A stretch of 64,000 nucleotides of DNA. Origin: Colwellia sp. GTDB taxonomy: Bacteria > Pseudomonadota > Gammaproteobacteria > Enterobacterales > Alteromonadaceae. Below the pieces are notes generated by a model. That model saw only the letters and a program-made list of their open reading frames with translations, made no database searches and had not been told where the DNA came from. Positions 54,972-64,000 of this stretch are shown here, piece by piece (position 1 is the stretch's first letter; the number at the start of each line of letters is the position of its first letter). Where the stretch lies: positions 62,001-126,000 of the forward strand of contig JAHDIK010000009.1 in assembly GCA_020630795.1 (NCBI GenBank), given 5' to 3'. The translations under genes were made by a program, and so were the position numbers.

Positions 54972-56342
54972 ATGAAAATATTGCACACCTCAGATTGGCA
55001 TTTAGGACAACATTTTTACGGTAAAAGCCGTATTCACGAACATCAATCCTTTCTGAACTGGTTGTTAGAACAAGCGGTTGAACGCGATATTGATGCAATT
55101 GTTGTTGCTGGCGATATTTTTGATACGGGTACGCCTCCAAGTTATGCACGTGAAATGTATTTTGATTTCATAAGCAAAATTAGCAAAATAAATTGTCAGC
55201 TTATCGTTTTAGCTGGCAATCATGATTCCGTTGCTATGCTTGGAGAGTCAAAATCTCTGGTGAAAAGCTTATCAACCCGCGTTATCCCCGCTGTTACCGA
55301 GAACATCGAAGAGCAAGTTTTTATATTGAATAATAAGAACGGAGAAGCGGGCGCTGTTGTTTGCGCAATACCTTTTATTCGACCACGAGATATTGTAAAA
55401 AGTAGTGCAGGGCAATCGGCCTCGCAAAAGCAACAGTCGTTGCAACAAGCGATAAGTGAGCATTATCACCACCTTTTTGACAAGGCGAAAACGCTTTCAA
55501 ATAACGAACTACCTGTAATAGCAACTGGGCACTTAACTACGGTAGGTGTTACCGCAACGGAGTCGGTGCGCGATATTTACATTGGTACACTAGACGCTTT
55601 TCCTGCAAACGCATTTCCTGACGCAGATTACATTGCTCTAGGACATATTCATCGAGCGCAGAAAGTGGCAAAAACAGAACACATTCGCTATTCAGGTTCG
55701 CCTATTCCATTAAGTTTCGATGAAGCTAAGCAACGCAAAGTGGTTATGCTTGTTGAATTTAATCTACAAAAAAACACTAACCAAGAAACGTCAGACAAAC
55801 CACTTATTGATGACAGTACTAGAGAATCCGCTACTGCAGATATGTTTGAGACCGAAGCAAGTGAGAATGATTTTTCTTTGTTTTCTGCGTGTGTGTCAGA
55901 AGTAGAAATTCCTTGTTTTCAGCCTCTTGTTTCACTTAAAACGAACTTAGATAACTTGTCGAACGATATTGCTCCATACCTTCAATCGGTTGGAATAGAA
56001 CAGCAAAAAATTTGGTTAGATATAGAAATAGACAGTGGCGAATACCTGCAAGATCTTACAGCTCGAATTGAAACGCTCGTGGAAGATCATCCTGTAGAAA
56101 TACTGCTGGTTAGGCGGAGCAAAAAAGCACGAGAATCTATGCCTAGCCATCAAAAGAAAATTACCTTAAACGAGTTATCTTTAGATGAAGTATTTGAAAG
56201 CCGATTATCTCTAGAGTCATGGGATGGTGACGAGCAAATAGAGCGAAAGTCACGAATCACTCAACTGTTTCAAGAATCAGCGATTGACGCAAAAGAAGAA
56301 ATCGTTAAAAAGGGCGTAGCAGTTGAGGAGAAAGCACAATGA
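54972..56342 (+). CDS. sbcD: Exonuclease SbcCD, nuclease subunit D
   Basis: 456-residue Mre11-type nuclease. Metallophosphoesterase motifs in order: [13 protein letters not shown] (residues 5-17), [10 protein letters not shown] near 48, LAGNHDS near 80, ATGHLT near 184 and LGHIHRAQ near 222. It is about 55 residues longer than E. coli SbcD (400), mostly from an acidic insert around residues 260-310 (rich in Asp, Glu, Ser and Thr) just after the nuclease core. With SbcC it cleaves DNA hairpins and processes double-strand ends. Overlaps sbcC by four bases. Confidence 0.96.
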   Translation: MKILHTSDWHLGQHFYGKSRIHEHQSFLNWLLEQAVERDIDAIVVAGDIFDTGTPPSYAREMYFDFISKISKINCQLIVLAGNHDSVAMLGESKSLVKSLSTRVIPAVTENIEEQVFILNNKNGEAGAVVCAIPFIRPRDIVKSSAGQSASQKQQSLQQAISEHYHHLFDKAKTLSNNELPVIATGHLTTVGVTATESVRDIYIGTLDAFPANAFPDADYIALGHIHRAQKVAKTEHIRYSGSPIPLSFDEAKQRKVVMLVEFNLQKNTNQETSDKPLIDDSTRESATADMFETEASENDFSLFSACVSEVEIPCFQPLVSLKTNLDNLSNDIAPYLQSVGIEQQKIWLDIEIDSGEYLQDLTARIETLVEDHPVEILLVRRSKKARESMPSHQKKITLNELSLDEVFESRLSLESWDGDEQIERKSRITQLFQESAIDAKEEIVKKGVAVEEKAQ

Positions 56343-59300
56343 AAATTTTGAGTTTACGCTTTCAAAACATCAATTCGCTTAAAGGGGAGTGGAAAATAGA
56401 CTTTACCCAAAGCCCGTTTAAAGACAATGCACTTTTTGCCATTACAGGTCCTACAGGCGCAGGTAAAACCACGATTTTAGACGCAATATGCTTGGCGCTT
56501 TATCATCAAACGCCTCGAGTAACCGTGTCTGATAAACAAAACCAATTAATGACGCGCCATACCGCATCATGCCTCGCGGAAGTTGAGTTTGAAGTTAAAG
56601 GCAAAGCGTACAGAGCATTTTGGAGTCAGCGAAAAGCTAAAAATAGTGTAGACGGGAACCTGCAAGCGCCAAAAGCTGAACTCGCAACTATTGATGGTGA
56701 AATACTCGCTGAGAAAGTGCAGAACGTTCGCACAGAAATCGCGCGGGTTACAGGGTTAGACTTTTCGAGATTTACCAAGTCGATGATGTTATCTCAAGGA
56801 GAGTTTGCTGCTTTTTTGAATGCTCCAGCAAAAGATCGCGCTGAACTGCTTGAAGAATTAACAGGATCTGAAATTTATGGCGTTATTTCACAAAAAGTAT
56901 TTGAACGCCATAAAAACGAAAATAATGAACTAAAACTGCTTCAAGCTCGAAATCAAGGTGTTACGTTACTGAGTAATGAAGACGTAGAGCAAATAACTCA
57001 AGAAATTGAATCCAGTACAAAGCATGAAACGTTATTACAGTCACGCTTATCAGTTGCGCAACGGTCACAGGTTTGGTTAAACACTTATAATGAAACGCAG
57101 CAACTATATGATCAAGCGAGCCAAAGCTTGACAGAAACGCTAGAGAAAGAAAAAGAAGCTAAAAATTCAATACAACAGCTTAAAAATTCAGAACCCGCTG
57201 AACGATTACGAGCCGACTACGAAATAAAAGCACAAATTTTAACACAGTGGAATAACCAGCAAGAACAAGTAAAGCAGCTTAGTCATCAAATGGCCTTCGC
57301 TCAAAAAGATGTCACAATGACTAGTAATCAGCTAAATGAGCTGAATATTTCTCAGAAAACTGCAGAAAGTGAACGATTAAATATTGAAGCCCTGATGGTT
57401 GAAAAAGTTATTCCATTAGATGGTTTGATTGTTCAACAACAAGCTCAGATAGAAGAGCTTACAAAAAAGCTGACGTTAACTTCAAACAATATTGAACAAA
57501 TAGAACAACAGAAAAAAGATCATTCAGTTCACACCGCTCAGTTAAAACAGGCCTTAAATGAGTCTTTAACGTATACACAAGAACACAGTACGTTAAGTGT
57601 TTTACCTGAGAAATTGCCGTTGTGGAAAAACCAATTTCAACAATTGATTACAACACATGAAAATATAACGCAATTACAGCAACAGAGCCAAGATGTGGCC
57701 ACTGAAATTACTCGCGTAGGAGAGCAAAAAGAACAAAGTATTGGTTTACACAGTCAAACCACTTCGGAACACAACTCATTATTAACCAAGCTTGAGGGTA
57801 TTCAGCAACAAAAGATTCAGTTACTACAACACACTGAAGAAACTAAACATATTGATTTTTCGCAGGCCTCAATAGAGAACGCTGAAAATACAATCCAAGA
57901 AAAAGTTACGTTTATACAAAGTAATCAAATAACCCAATCTCAAGTTCTACAATGCGCACAGCGATTTAATGTATTGACTACTGAACTTGCAAGTTCAAAT
58001 GAATTAGTGAATCAGTATAAGTTGTCAATTGAACGCATAGATACTGAGCTAAGTTTGCTACGTCAGCAATATTCGAGCGTTAATGCGCAATATAAAGATG
58101 TTGAACTTATTTTAACGCAGCAAAAGAAAATTGTTGAGCTAACGGAGTATAGAGATGCACTACAACCCGAAGAAGCCTGTCCATTGTGTGGTTCGGTAGA
58201 GCATCCAGCCATTAACGATTATAAAAATGTAGAACAGAACGAACATCAAACTCGATTTGAACAACTTAAACATGATCTTGAAGCGTTAAAAAATAAAGGC
58301 AATCAACTTAATGTTGAGAAAGGAAAGTTAGACGCTAATGTTGCAACAACGCTCGAAATAATTGAACAGAAAAAGACTGAACAAACTCATTTGAATCAGC
58401 AATGGTTACAACAACATAATCAAGTCGGGTTAACGTGCGAATTAAACGAACTCGATATTATTGAAAGCGTTATTGTGCATAACGAACAGCAGCTTCAAAG
58501 GTTGATGAATGTACAAGGTGAATTAGCTGAGTTGTTGAAGCATGCTACTGGTTTTCAGGCTCAGTTACACGATCTTGAAAAACAAAAAATTGAAAATAGT
58601 AATGCCGTAACTACATACGAAAAACAACTGAATACTTTAAACGAAAACCTTGCGAATATTCATCAACAAGTCACCCAATTACAAACTGTATACAACGACG
58701 TAGAAACACATTTACAAAATGATGTTGTTTCGATTGGTAGCTCGTTACCTGACTTTGAACAACGCGAGCTTTGGTTAACGCAACTGTCCGAGCAGCTTGA
58801 TTTATATCTACAACATGTTGAACAGGTTAATCGCCATAAAGAATTAATGGCAGAACATGAGAAACAGGCAGCTGTTATAGAAACACAACGAGTGCAACAA
58901 CATAAAGAACAAACAGAGTTAACTGGAGAAAGAGTAAACTTACAGTCTTTACTTACGGCTAATTTATCAGAACGAGAAGCACTGTTTGCGGATAAGCACG
59001 TTAATATAGAACGAGAAAAGCTCGCAGAACAGCGTGAAAAAGATGCGACAGTGTTGAAAGCGTTGCAAGATAAGCATCAAGAGCTTGTAAATAAACATCA
59101 GCTTATAGAAGGTCAGTTTGGCGCAAATAACGACCAGCTTGATAAATTTACTTCAGATAAAGAAGCGGCGATTAATACTTTTAACGATGCTATTTCGGCG
59201 AGTATTTTTGATGATGAAGCACAGTTTACAGCGGCATTGTTAAACGAAGATGTGCGAAAAGAGTTAATAGAATTGCAGCAAAGCTTACAACGCAATAAAC

Positions 59301-60088
59301 AACAAGCCCAAACACGTATCGAAGAGCATAACAAAAAGCTAGGGCAACTCGCCAAGCAGAAAAACTCATTGCATGACCAAGGTATTCAAGAATTTAGCCA
59401 GCCATACATTGAAGAATTAATCACACTAACTACCAATGAGCTAAAAGAAACTCAACTCATGTTAGGTAAAAAATCTGAACAACTATCGCAAGATAAAAAA
59501 TTAAGATCAGAGCAGCAAAAACTGTTAGCGAAAATTGATGTTCAGCAAATTATTGTTGATGACTTAGCGCACCTTAATGGTTTAATTGGCTCGTCAGATG
59601 GCAGTAAATTTAGACGATTTGCTCAAGGCTTAACGCTAGGGCATTTGGTGTATTTAGCGAACCAGCAGCTCAACAAACTTCATGGTAGGTATCAATTACA
59701 GCGTAATGATCAAAACACATTAACGCTTGAGGTTATAGATACATGGCAGGCTGATGCGATACGCGATACCAAAACCTTGTCTGGCGGGGAAAGCTTTTTA
59801 GTTAGTTTAGCATTGGCTCTAGCGCTATCTGATTTAGTGAGTGCTAAAACCAGTATTGATTCTCTATTCCTAGATGAAGGCTTTGGAACACTTGATAACG
59901 ACACGTTAGAAGTTGCTTTAGACGCGTTAGACAACCTCAACGCGAGTGGAAAAACGATAGGTGTTATTAGCCACATAGACACGTTGAAACAACGAATAGG
60001 TGTGCAAATAGAAGTTAAAAAAGTCAGCGGTTTAGGTGTTAGTGAACTTGATAAACGTTATAAGTTCACAGAAGCGGTTGCGGGTTAA
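56339..60088 (+). CDS. sbcC: Exonuclease SbcCD, ATPase subunit C
   Basis: 1249-residue Rad50-type ATPase. N-terminal Walker A is [20 protein letters not shown] near residue 36. Two long coiled-coil arms (about 190-600 and 640-1060) flank the zinc hook CPLCG with Cys614 and Cys617. The C-terminal ATPase half has the ABC signature [20 protein letters not shown] near 1145 and Walker [19 protein letters not shown] near 1180. Gln-rich coiled coils make it slightly longer than E. coli SbcC (1048). Co-translated with sbcD by ATGA overlap. Confidence 0.97.
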   Translation: MKILSLRFQNINSLKGEWKIDFTQSPFKDNALFAITGPTGAGKTTILDAICLALYHQTPRVTVSDKQNQLMTRHTASCLAEVEFEVKGKAYRAFWSQRKAKNSVDGNLQAPKAELATIDGEILAEKVQNVRTEIARVTGLDFSRFTKSMMLSQGEFAAFLNAPAKDRAELLEELTGSEIYGVISQKVFERHKNENNELKLLQARNQGVTLLSNEDVEQITQEIESSTKHETLLQSRLSVAQRSQVWLNTYNETQQLYDQASQSLTETLEKEKEAKNSIQQLKNSEPAERLRADYEIKAQILTQWNNQQEQVKQLSHQMAFAQKDVTMTSNQLNELNISQKTAESERLNIEALMVEKVIPLDGLIVQQQAQIEELTKKLTLTSNNIEQIEQQKKDHSVHTAQLKQALNESLTYTQEHSTLSVLPEKLPLWKNQFQQLITTHENITQLQQQSQDVATEITRVGEQKEQSIGLHSQTTSEHNSLLTKLEGIQQQKIQLLQHTEETKHIDFSQASIENAENTIQEKVTFIQSNQITQSQVLQCAQRFNVLTTELASSNELVNQYKLSIERIDTELSLLRQQYSSVNAQYKDVELILTQQKKIVELTEYRDALQPEEACPLCGSVEHPAINDYKNVEQNEHQTRFEQLKHDLEALKNKGNQLNVEKGKLDANVATTLEIIEQKKTEQTHLNQQWLQQHNQVGLTCELNELDIIESVIVHNEQQLQRLMNVQGELAELLKHATGFQAQLHDLEKQKIENSNAVTTYEKQLNTLNENLANIHQQVTQLQTVYNDVETHLQNDVVSIGSSLPDFEQRELWLTQLSEQLDLYLQHVEQVNRHKELMAEHEKQAAVIETQRVQQHKEQTELTGERVNLQSLLTANLSEREALFADKHVNIEREKLAEQREKDATVLKALQDKHQELVNKHQLIEGQFGANNDQLDKFTSDKEAAINTFNDAISASIFDDEAQFTAALLNEDVRKELIELQQSLQRNKQQAQTRIEEHNKKLGQLAKQKNSLHDQGIQEFSQPYIEELITLTTNELKETQLMLGKKSEQLSQDKKLRSEQQKLLAKIDVQQIIVDDLAHLNGLIGSSDGSKFRRFAQGLTLGHLVYLANQQLNKLHGRYQLQRNDQNTLTLEVIDTWQADAIRDTKTLSGGESFLVSLALALALSDLVSAKTSIDSLFLDEGFGTLDNDTLEVALDALDNLNASGKTIGVISHIDTLKQRIGVQIEVKKVSGLGVSELDKRYKFTEAVAG

Positions 60089-60103
60089 TCGACGTACTGC
60101 CGT

Positions 60104-60133
60104 ATATTTAATACGACGAATCGCATTAAATAT
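60104..60133. other. Stable hairpin after sbcC
   Basis: 13-nt arms (60104-60116 and 60121-60133) with one mismatch and a CGAA tetraloop. No T-run follows, so it may stabilise the 3' end rather than terminate. Confidence 0.5.
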
Positions 60134-60145
60134 CAGACAATCAAA

Positions 60146-60178
60146 TTGTTCTGTGTACTATTTTGTTATAATATCACG
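60146..60178 (+). promoter_or_regulatory. Candidate Zur-controlled promoter
   Basis: A consensus -10 TATAAT (60167-60172) with a possible -35 TTGTTC (60146-60151, short 15-bp spacer). The -10 lies inside TGTTATAATATCACG (60164-60178), matching 13 of 15 positions of the palindromic core TGTTATAATATAACA of gammaproteobacterial Zur boxes. It lies 97 bp before the small His/Cys gene and upstream of the ZnuD-like receptor. Zur bound with zinc would block RNA polymerase here. Confidence 0.65.
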
Positions 60179-60274
60179 TCCGAAAATAATGACCTGAGCA
60201 CAAGGTTAATTTAAGTAGTAGCGTTTCACGTTAATTATTGAGTTAACCGTGTTTAAAAACAGTAGAAAATATAC

Positions 60275-60589
60275 ATGAACTTGTTATTACCACGATCGAA
60301 AATTACGCTTCGTAAAAGCATTAGTCAGGCAATTGCGTCTGCACTGATGATTTTTGCGTTATTGTTTTCGTTTGTTAGTCATGGTGAGCATTACGAGTTT
60401 GTATATGATGTATCTGAGCAGCATTGTCATTTATGTCAACATACGATTGACCATGTTGAAAATGATGTAAGTGTTCATACTTCTCAGTTTTATCAGTATA
60501 AAACGTATTCACCGAATGTTACCTATATTTGTACGTCGACTAACAACTACCTTTCTCCTTTGCTTCGAGCCCCCCCAGTTCAACAATAA
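60275..60589 (+). CDS. Small His/Cys-containing exported or membrane protein (DUF2607-like)
   Basis: 104 residues with a hydrophobic N-terminal segment (about residues 15-36) that can be a signal peptide or anchor. Directly after it comes HGEHYEFVYDVSEQHCHLCQ (about residues 36-55), with HxC-x2-C and several histidines, suited to binding a metal ion. It resembles small DUF2607-type proteins seen near metal-uptake genes, but the match is by memory only. First gene after the Zur-box promoter and 58 bp before the TonB receptor, so a role in periplasmic zinc handling is plausible. No strong ribosome-binding site. Confidence 0.65.
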   Translation: MNLLLPRSKITLRKSISQAIASALMIFALLFSFVSHGEHYEFVYDVSEQHCHLCQHTIDHVENDVSVHTSQFYQYKTYSPNVTYICTSTNNYLSPLLRAPPVQQ

Positions 60590-60647
60590 ATTATTGCTTT
60601 AACCCCGCAGTAGCGGACTTTACATTATTGTTGAACAGGAAAAATTA

Positions 60648-63125
60648 ATGAATCTTTCACATAAAAATGCGATGGCGTTTAAGCTGTCGTGTTGTACTTT
60701 AGGTATGCTTTTAATTCCGAGCGCATTTGCTCAAACGGTTTCTGGTGTTGTTGTTGATAAGCAAGGCAATCCAATTGCTAACTCAGAAGTTGTACTTAGC
60801 CACGTAAACAAAAAAACATTAACCAACGAAAAGGGCGTATTTGAAATTCGCGATGTTGATGCTGGCGATCATGAAGTGCATGTAGGGGCTAAAAACTTTA
60901 GTCATTTTTCTCAGCACGTAGTGGTGAAAGAAAATGATATTTCAGGTTTAACTTTTACCTTGAATAAAAGTGTAATGGAGAATATTGATGTATTCGCAAC
61001 GCCATTACATTCGTCTTATATTGAATCAGCGCTTCCAATAAATGTATTGTCGAGCGACGAATTGCGATTAAAGCAGTCTTCAACGTTAGGTGACACATTG
61101 AAAGGCGAGCTTGGTGTACATTCAACGTATTTTGGGCCTGTAGCTAGTAGTCCAATCATTCGAGGACTTGATGGCCCGCGCGTTATGGTGACGCAAAACG
61201 GTTTAGACGTAAGCGATGCCTCGCGTGTTGGACCCGACCATGTAGTCGCTACCGACACGAGCACGGCAACGCAAATCGAAGTATTACGTGGTCCTGCAAC
61301 GTTGTTTTACGGTAGTGGTGCAATTGGTGGTGTTGTAAATGTTGTAGATAGTCGTATTCCTACGAACTCAGACACCCAAGTTGATTACATGGCGAAACAC
61401 AATGATGTGTCTGATGAAAAAGAGTTTTCATTTAACATTAATTCAGGTTTAGACACTAAAAATGGTACGGGTGTTGCCATGCATTTTGATGCGTTTTACC
61501 GCGACTCAAATGACTACCATATTCCCGAGCAACATCATGAAGAAGAACATGACGAGCATGATGATGACCACGATGATGATCATGACCTTGATGGTCACGA
61601 CGACCATGAACATGAAGAACACGAAGAATTAGCGTCAGGTAAGATTGATAATTCAGGCTCGACAGCATATGGATATACTGCTGGTTTGAGTTATTTGTTA
61701 GACAATGGCTATATAGGTTTGTCGTACGGATATCTTGATAGACAATATGGCTTACCGGGTCACGCTCATCATGAAGAAGAGCATGATGACCACGATGATG
61801 CTGATCATGACGACTTGGATCATGATGACATGGAAGATGCTCACCATGAAGAAGATGTTTATGCCGACTTAAAGCAAGATCGTTTTCAATTGCTGAGTGA
61901 CTTAACGTTTCAACATGACTTTGTTCATCGTGTAATGTCTAAATTTTCTTATACTGATTACAGCCATCAAGAAATTGAAGATGGTGAAGTAGGCACTACG
62001 TTTAACAACCAAATGGTTGAAGCGCGATTCGATATTTATCATCAAGCCTTTAATGAATGGAAAGGGGCTTTTACTCTTCACTACAAAAAGTCTGATTTTG
62101 AAGCGATTGGTGACGAAGCATTTACCCCTCCTTCAAGCACTAACATGTTGGCATTGGCTTGGTTAGAAGAAAAACACTTTGATGATGTTTTAGTTCAATT
62201 AGGCGCTAGAGTAGAGAAGATTGAAATTTCTGCACACGATGTTGAACACAACATCAAGTACGACGAATCGTTTACTCCTGTAAGTGCGTCTGTAGGAACC
62301 GTATGGAATTTCAGTCAAGGTTATAACTTGGGTGTTTCAGTATCGTACGCTCAACGTGCACCGTCGGCGGCAGAAGTTCTATCGAATGGTCCTCATATTG
62401 GTACAAATACTTATGAAGTAGGCGCATATTATCAAGTTAATCCTCTTAAACACTCAGTTGAAAGAGCTAGCACAAACCCAGGCTTAGAAACCAGTTTTAG
62501 CACAGATGTTACTTTTAGAAAGTTTGAGGGTGATTTTGGTGTTGTACTTAGCGCTTTTTATAATCAAGTTGATGACTACTACTACCAACAAGATTCAGGC
62601 TACACAACAGAAGTATTCGAGTCTGAAGAAGATCACTTGTTACATGCTGACGATGAACATGCTCATGAAGATGAACTCCCTGTATTTTTATATCGACAAG
62701 ACGACGTCAATTTATATGGCTTTGAATCAGAGTTGATTTATCAAGTAGCGCCAAACGTTAAAGCTAAACTATTCGGTGACTATATCAGAGCTAAACTAAA
62801 AGACGGTGGCAATTTACCACGTATACCGCCTTTACGCGTAGGTTCTGAATTTAGCTATACGGGTGATAATTTTGCTGCAAGCCTTACGGCTCAACGCTAT
62901 TTCAACCAAAATAAAGTAAGCGCAAGTGAAACAACGACTGACGGTTACACTATGGTTGATGCGCATGTTAATTACTATGTAGACGGTATAGGTAACGACT
63001 TTGTTGTATTTTTAAAGGCTGAAAATATTCTAGATAACGATGCTCGTGTGCATTCTTCGTTCTTAAAAGATGTAACGCCACTTCCTGCTAGAGCATTTAG
63101 TGTAGGTGTTCGTGGGAGTTTTTAA
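60648..63125 (+). CDS. TonB-dependent receptor, ZnuD-like zinc receptor with His/Asp-rich stretches
   Basis: 825-residue outer-membrane receptor. Signal peptide to about residue 28, a carboxypeptidase-regulatory-like domain at 30-105 (VSGVVVDKQGNPIANSEVVL), a plug at about 115-235 (IEVLRGPATLFYGSGAIGGV) and a 22-strand-type barrel ending in the C-terminal Phe (FSVGVRGSF). Two long His/Asp/Glu-rich stretches (about 291-327 and 371-401) and a third near residue 665 fall where extracellular loops are expected and could capture zinc, as in ZnuD. With the Zur box upstream this supports zinc uptake, driven by TonB-ExbBD. AGGAAA precedes the ATG. Confidence 0.9.
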   Translation: MNLSHKNAMAFKLSCCTLGMLLIPSAFAQTVSGVVVDKQGNPIANSEVVLSHVNKKTLTNEKGVFEIRDVDAGDHEVHVGAKNFSHFSQHVVVKENDISGLTFTLNKSVMENIDVFATPLHSSYIESALPINVLSSDELRLKQSSTLGDTLKGELGVHSTYFGPVASSPIIRGLDGPRVMVTQNGLDVSDASRVGPDHVVATDTSTATQIEVLRGPATLFYGSGAIGGVVNVVDSRIPTNSDTQVDYMAKHNDVSDEKEFSFNINSGLDTKNGTGVAMHFDAFYRDSNDYHIPEQHHEEEHDEHDDDHDDDHDLDGHDDHEHEEHEELASGKIDNSGSTAYGYTAGLSYLLDNGYIGLSYGYLDRQYGLPGHAHHEEEHDDHDDADHDDLDHDDMEDAHHEEDVYADLKQDRFQLLSDLTFQHDFVHRVMSKFSYTDYSHQEIEDGEVGTTFNNQMVEARFDIYHQAFNEWKGAFTLHYKKSDFEAIGDEAFTPPSSTNMLALAWLEEKHFDDVLVQLGARVEKIEISAHDVEHNIKYDESFTPVSASVGTVWNFSQGYNLGVSVSYAQRAPSAAEVLSNGPHIGTNTYEVGAYYQVNPLKHSVERASTNPGLETSFSTDVTFRKFEGDFGVVLSAFYNQVDDYYYQQDSGYTTEVFESEEDHLLHADDEHAHEDELPVFLYRQDDVNLYGFESELIYQVAPNVKAKLFGDYIRAKLKDGGNLPRIPPLRVGSEFSYTGDNFAASLTAQRYFNQNKVSASETTTDGYTMVDAHVNYYVDGIGNDFVVFLKAENILDNDARVHSSFLKDVTPLPARAFSVGVRGSF

Positions 63126-63162
63126 TTAGTTGGTAATTGGTTAAAAATAGAGTTAATGATAG

Positions 63163-63196
63163 TAAAGGGGAATAATCGTCAGGTTGTTCCCCTTTA
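63163..63196. terminator. Hairpin between the receptor gene and the sulfhydrylase gene
   Basis: 10-bp stem (63163-63172 with 63187-63196) with 14-nt loop; no long T-run follows, so termination strength is uncertain. It lies between convergent genes. Confidence 0.6.
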
Positions 63197-63215
63197 TCGT
63201 TTATTAAGTACTTAG

Positions 63216-64000
63216 TTACGCTTTTTCTAGTGCTTGTTCAATATCAGCAATAATATCGCTTACATCTTCAATGCCCACAGAAATTCGTACGAGCTCTTCA
63301 GACACACCAGCAGATTTTAATTCGTCTGGATTTAACTGACGGTGGGTCGTAGAGGCAGGGTGGCATGCTAACGATTTAGCATCACCAATATTTACTAAGC
63401 GTAATATCATTTGCAATGCATCAATAAATCTTCCGCCGGCGTCGCTACCACCTTGTATACCAAAACTTAAAATACCTGAAGATTGACCATTAGTTATCTT
63501 ATTACATAGATTATTGTATGGGCTGTCTGGCAGTGCAGCGTAGTTTACCCATGTGACTTTTTCATGCTGGCTTAAAAACTTAGCAACCTTTAATGCGTTT
63601 TCACAATGGCGCTCCATACGAAGACATAGTGTTTCTAGCCCTTGCATAATCAAAAAGGCATTGTGTGGCGAAATAGCTGCACCTGTATTACGTAAGGGGA
63701 CAACTCGACAACGACCAATATAAGCGGCAGCACCTAAAGCTTCAGTGTAAACAACATCGTGGTATGAAGGATCTGGGTCGTTAAGCATTGGAAAACGTTC
63801 TTTGTTTGCAACCCAATTGAACTTTCCTGAGTCAACAATTATACCGCCAATACTCGTACCGTGTCCTCCAATGTATTTAGTGAGAGAGTGAATAACAATA
63901 TGGGCGCCGTGTTCGATAGGTCGACATAACACAGGTGTAGCTACCGTATTATCAACAATTAACGGAACTCCATGTTTGTTAGCTATTTGAGCTAGCCCTT
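63216..64000 (-). CDS. O-acetylhomoserine sulfhydrylase-type PLP enzyme, 5'-truncated by window edge
   Basis: The visible 260 or so residues are the C-terminal part of a Cys/Met-metabolism PLP enzyme; homologues are about 425 aa, so 160-170 N-terminal residues lie outside. The frame is open to the window end and reads IVDNTVATPVLCRPIEHGAH before any possible start, so a GTG at 63932 is not the start. The PLP lysine is in IHSLTKYIGGHGTSIGG; the C-terminal block NIGDAKSLACHPASTTHRQL carries the substrate-carboxylate binding region. The long GG[HG]G version and ERFPMLNDPDPSYHD point to O-acetylhomoserine aminocarboxypropyltransferase (MetY) rather than MetB. Confidence 0.9.
   Translation of the reverse strand, partial: GLAQIANKHGVPLIVDNTVATPVLCRPIEHGAHIVIHSLTKYIGGHGTSIGGIIVDSGKFNWVANKERFPMLNDPDPSYHDVVYTEALGAAAYIGRCRVVPLRNTGAAISPHNAFLIMQGLETLCLRMERHCENALKVAKFLSQHEKVTWVNYAALPDSPYNNLCNKITNGQSSGILSFGIQGGSDAGGRFIDALQMILRLVNIGDAKSLACHPASTTHRQLNPDELKSAGVSEELVRISVGIEDVSDIIADIEQALEKA

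Noticed and set aside
61456..61668. Leftward His-rich frame opposite the TonB receptor
   Set aside because: Arises only from GAC/CAT-rich codons of the receptor's His/Asp stretch read on the other strand.
61530..61860. Possible tandem DNA repeats from repeated CATGA/GACCA units
   Set aside because: They are codon-level consequences of the His/Asp/Glu-rich stretches, with no regular period as DNA.
1..64000. Insertion sequences, prophage, integrons, CRISPR arrays, tRNA or rRNA genes
   Set aside because: No transposase, integrase, phage structural gene, regular spaced repeat or cloverleaf-like segment was seen; short structured RNAs could still be missed by eye.

Overview
The window looks like the chromosome of a low-GC marine gammaproteobacterium of the order Alteromonadales, most likely near Colwelliaceae (Colwellia/Thalassotalea type). 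This rests on AT-rich coding sequence, gammaproteobacterial gene neighbourhoods (dapB-carA-carB-greA; gcvA-ygdD-rlmM; xni-ppnN; queF-syd) and Alteromonadales-style DUF3192, spondin-domain and His-rich TonB receptor genes. The genus is inference. I saw no phage, insertion sequence, CRISPR array, rRNA or tRNA.

Region 1 (1-21.9 kb) is a Wzx/Wzy-type exopolysaccharide or capsule locus built as two convergent arms. The rightward arm (2-6800) holds a WecG/TagA-type transferase (cut by the window edge), a Wzy-like polymerase/ligase, a Wzx flippase and three glycosyltransferases. The leftward arm (18658 down to 6805) has 11 tightly packed genes: outer-membrane barrel, short Wza-type export protein, BY-kinase, PHP tyrosine phosphatase, OafA-like acyltransferase, two hexapeptide acetyltransferases, a secreted beta-helix protein and three glycosyltransferases. 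Diverging from it, manC-manB make GDP-mannose. After two small membrane proteins and a predicted periplasmic 2H-phosphoesterase lipoprotein, the rfbA-C-B-D operon (27225 down to 23821) makes dTDP-L-rhamnose, so the glycan may contain mannose- and rhamnose-derived units.

Region 2 (27.5-35.2 kb) has two paralogous spondin-domain exported proteins followed by an OmpR-family response regulator and a histidine kinase. Three 11-bp-phased direct repeats upstream of the first spondin gene look like an operator for that regulator. An M48 metalloprotease lipoprotein, an NhaC-type antiporter, an FKBP isomerase and an NTF2-like protein follow.

Region 3 (35.2-54.8 kb) is mostly housekeeping: dapB, carAB, greA, a gcvA-hydrolase-ygdD-rlmM operon, a serine hydrolase, two DUF3192 genes, xni, ppnN, a diguanylate cyclase, queF, syd, a GNAT acetyltransferase and a VOC protein.

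Region 4 (54.9-64 kb) holds sbcDC, then a predicted Zur-controlled zinc-uptake unit (a small His/Cys protein plus a ZnuD-like TonB receptor with His/Asp-rich stretches) whose promoter carries a near-consensus Zur box over its -10 element. The window ends inside an O-acetylhomoserine sulfhydrylase-type gene read leftward.
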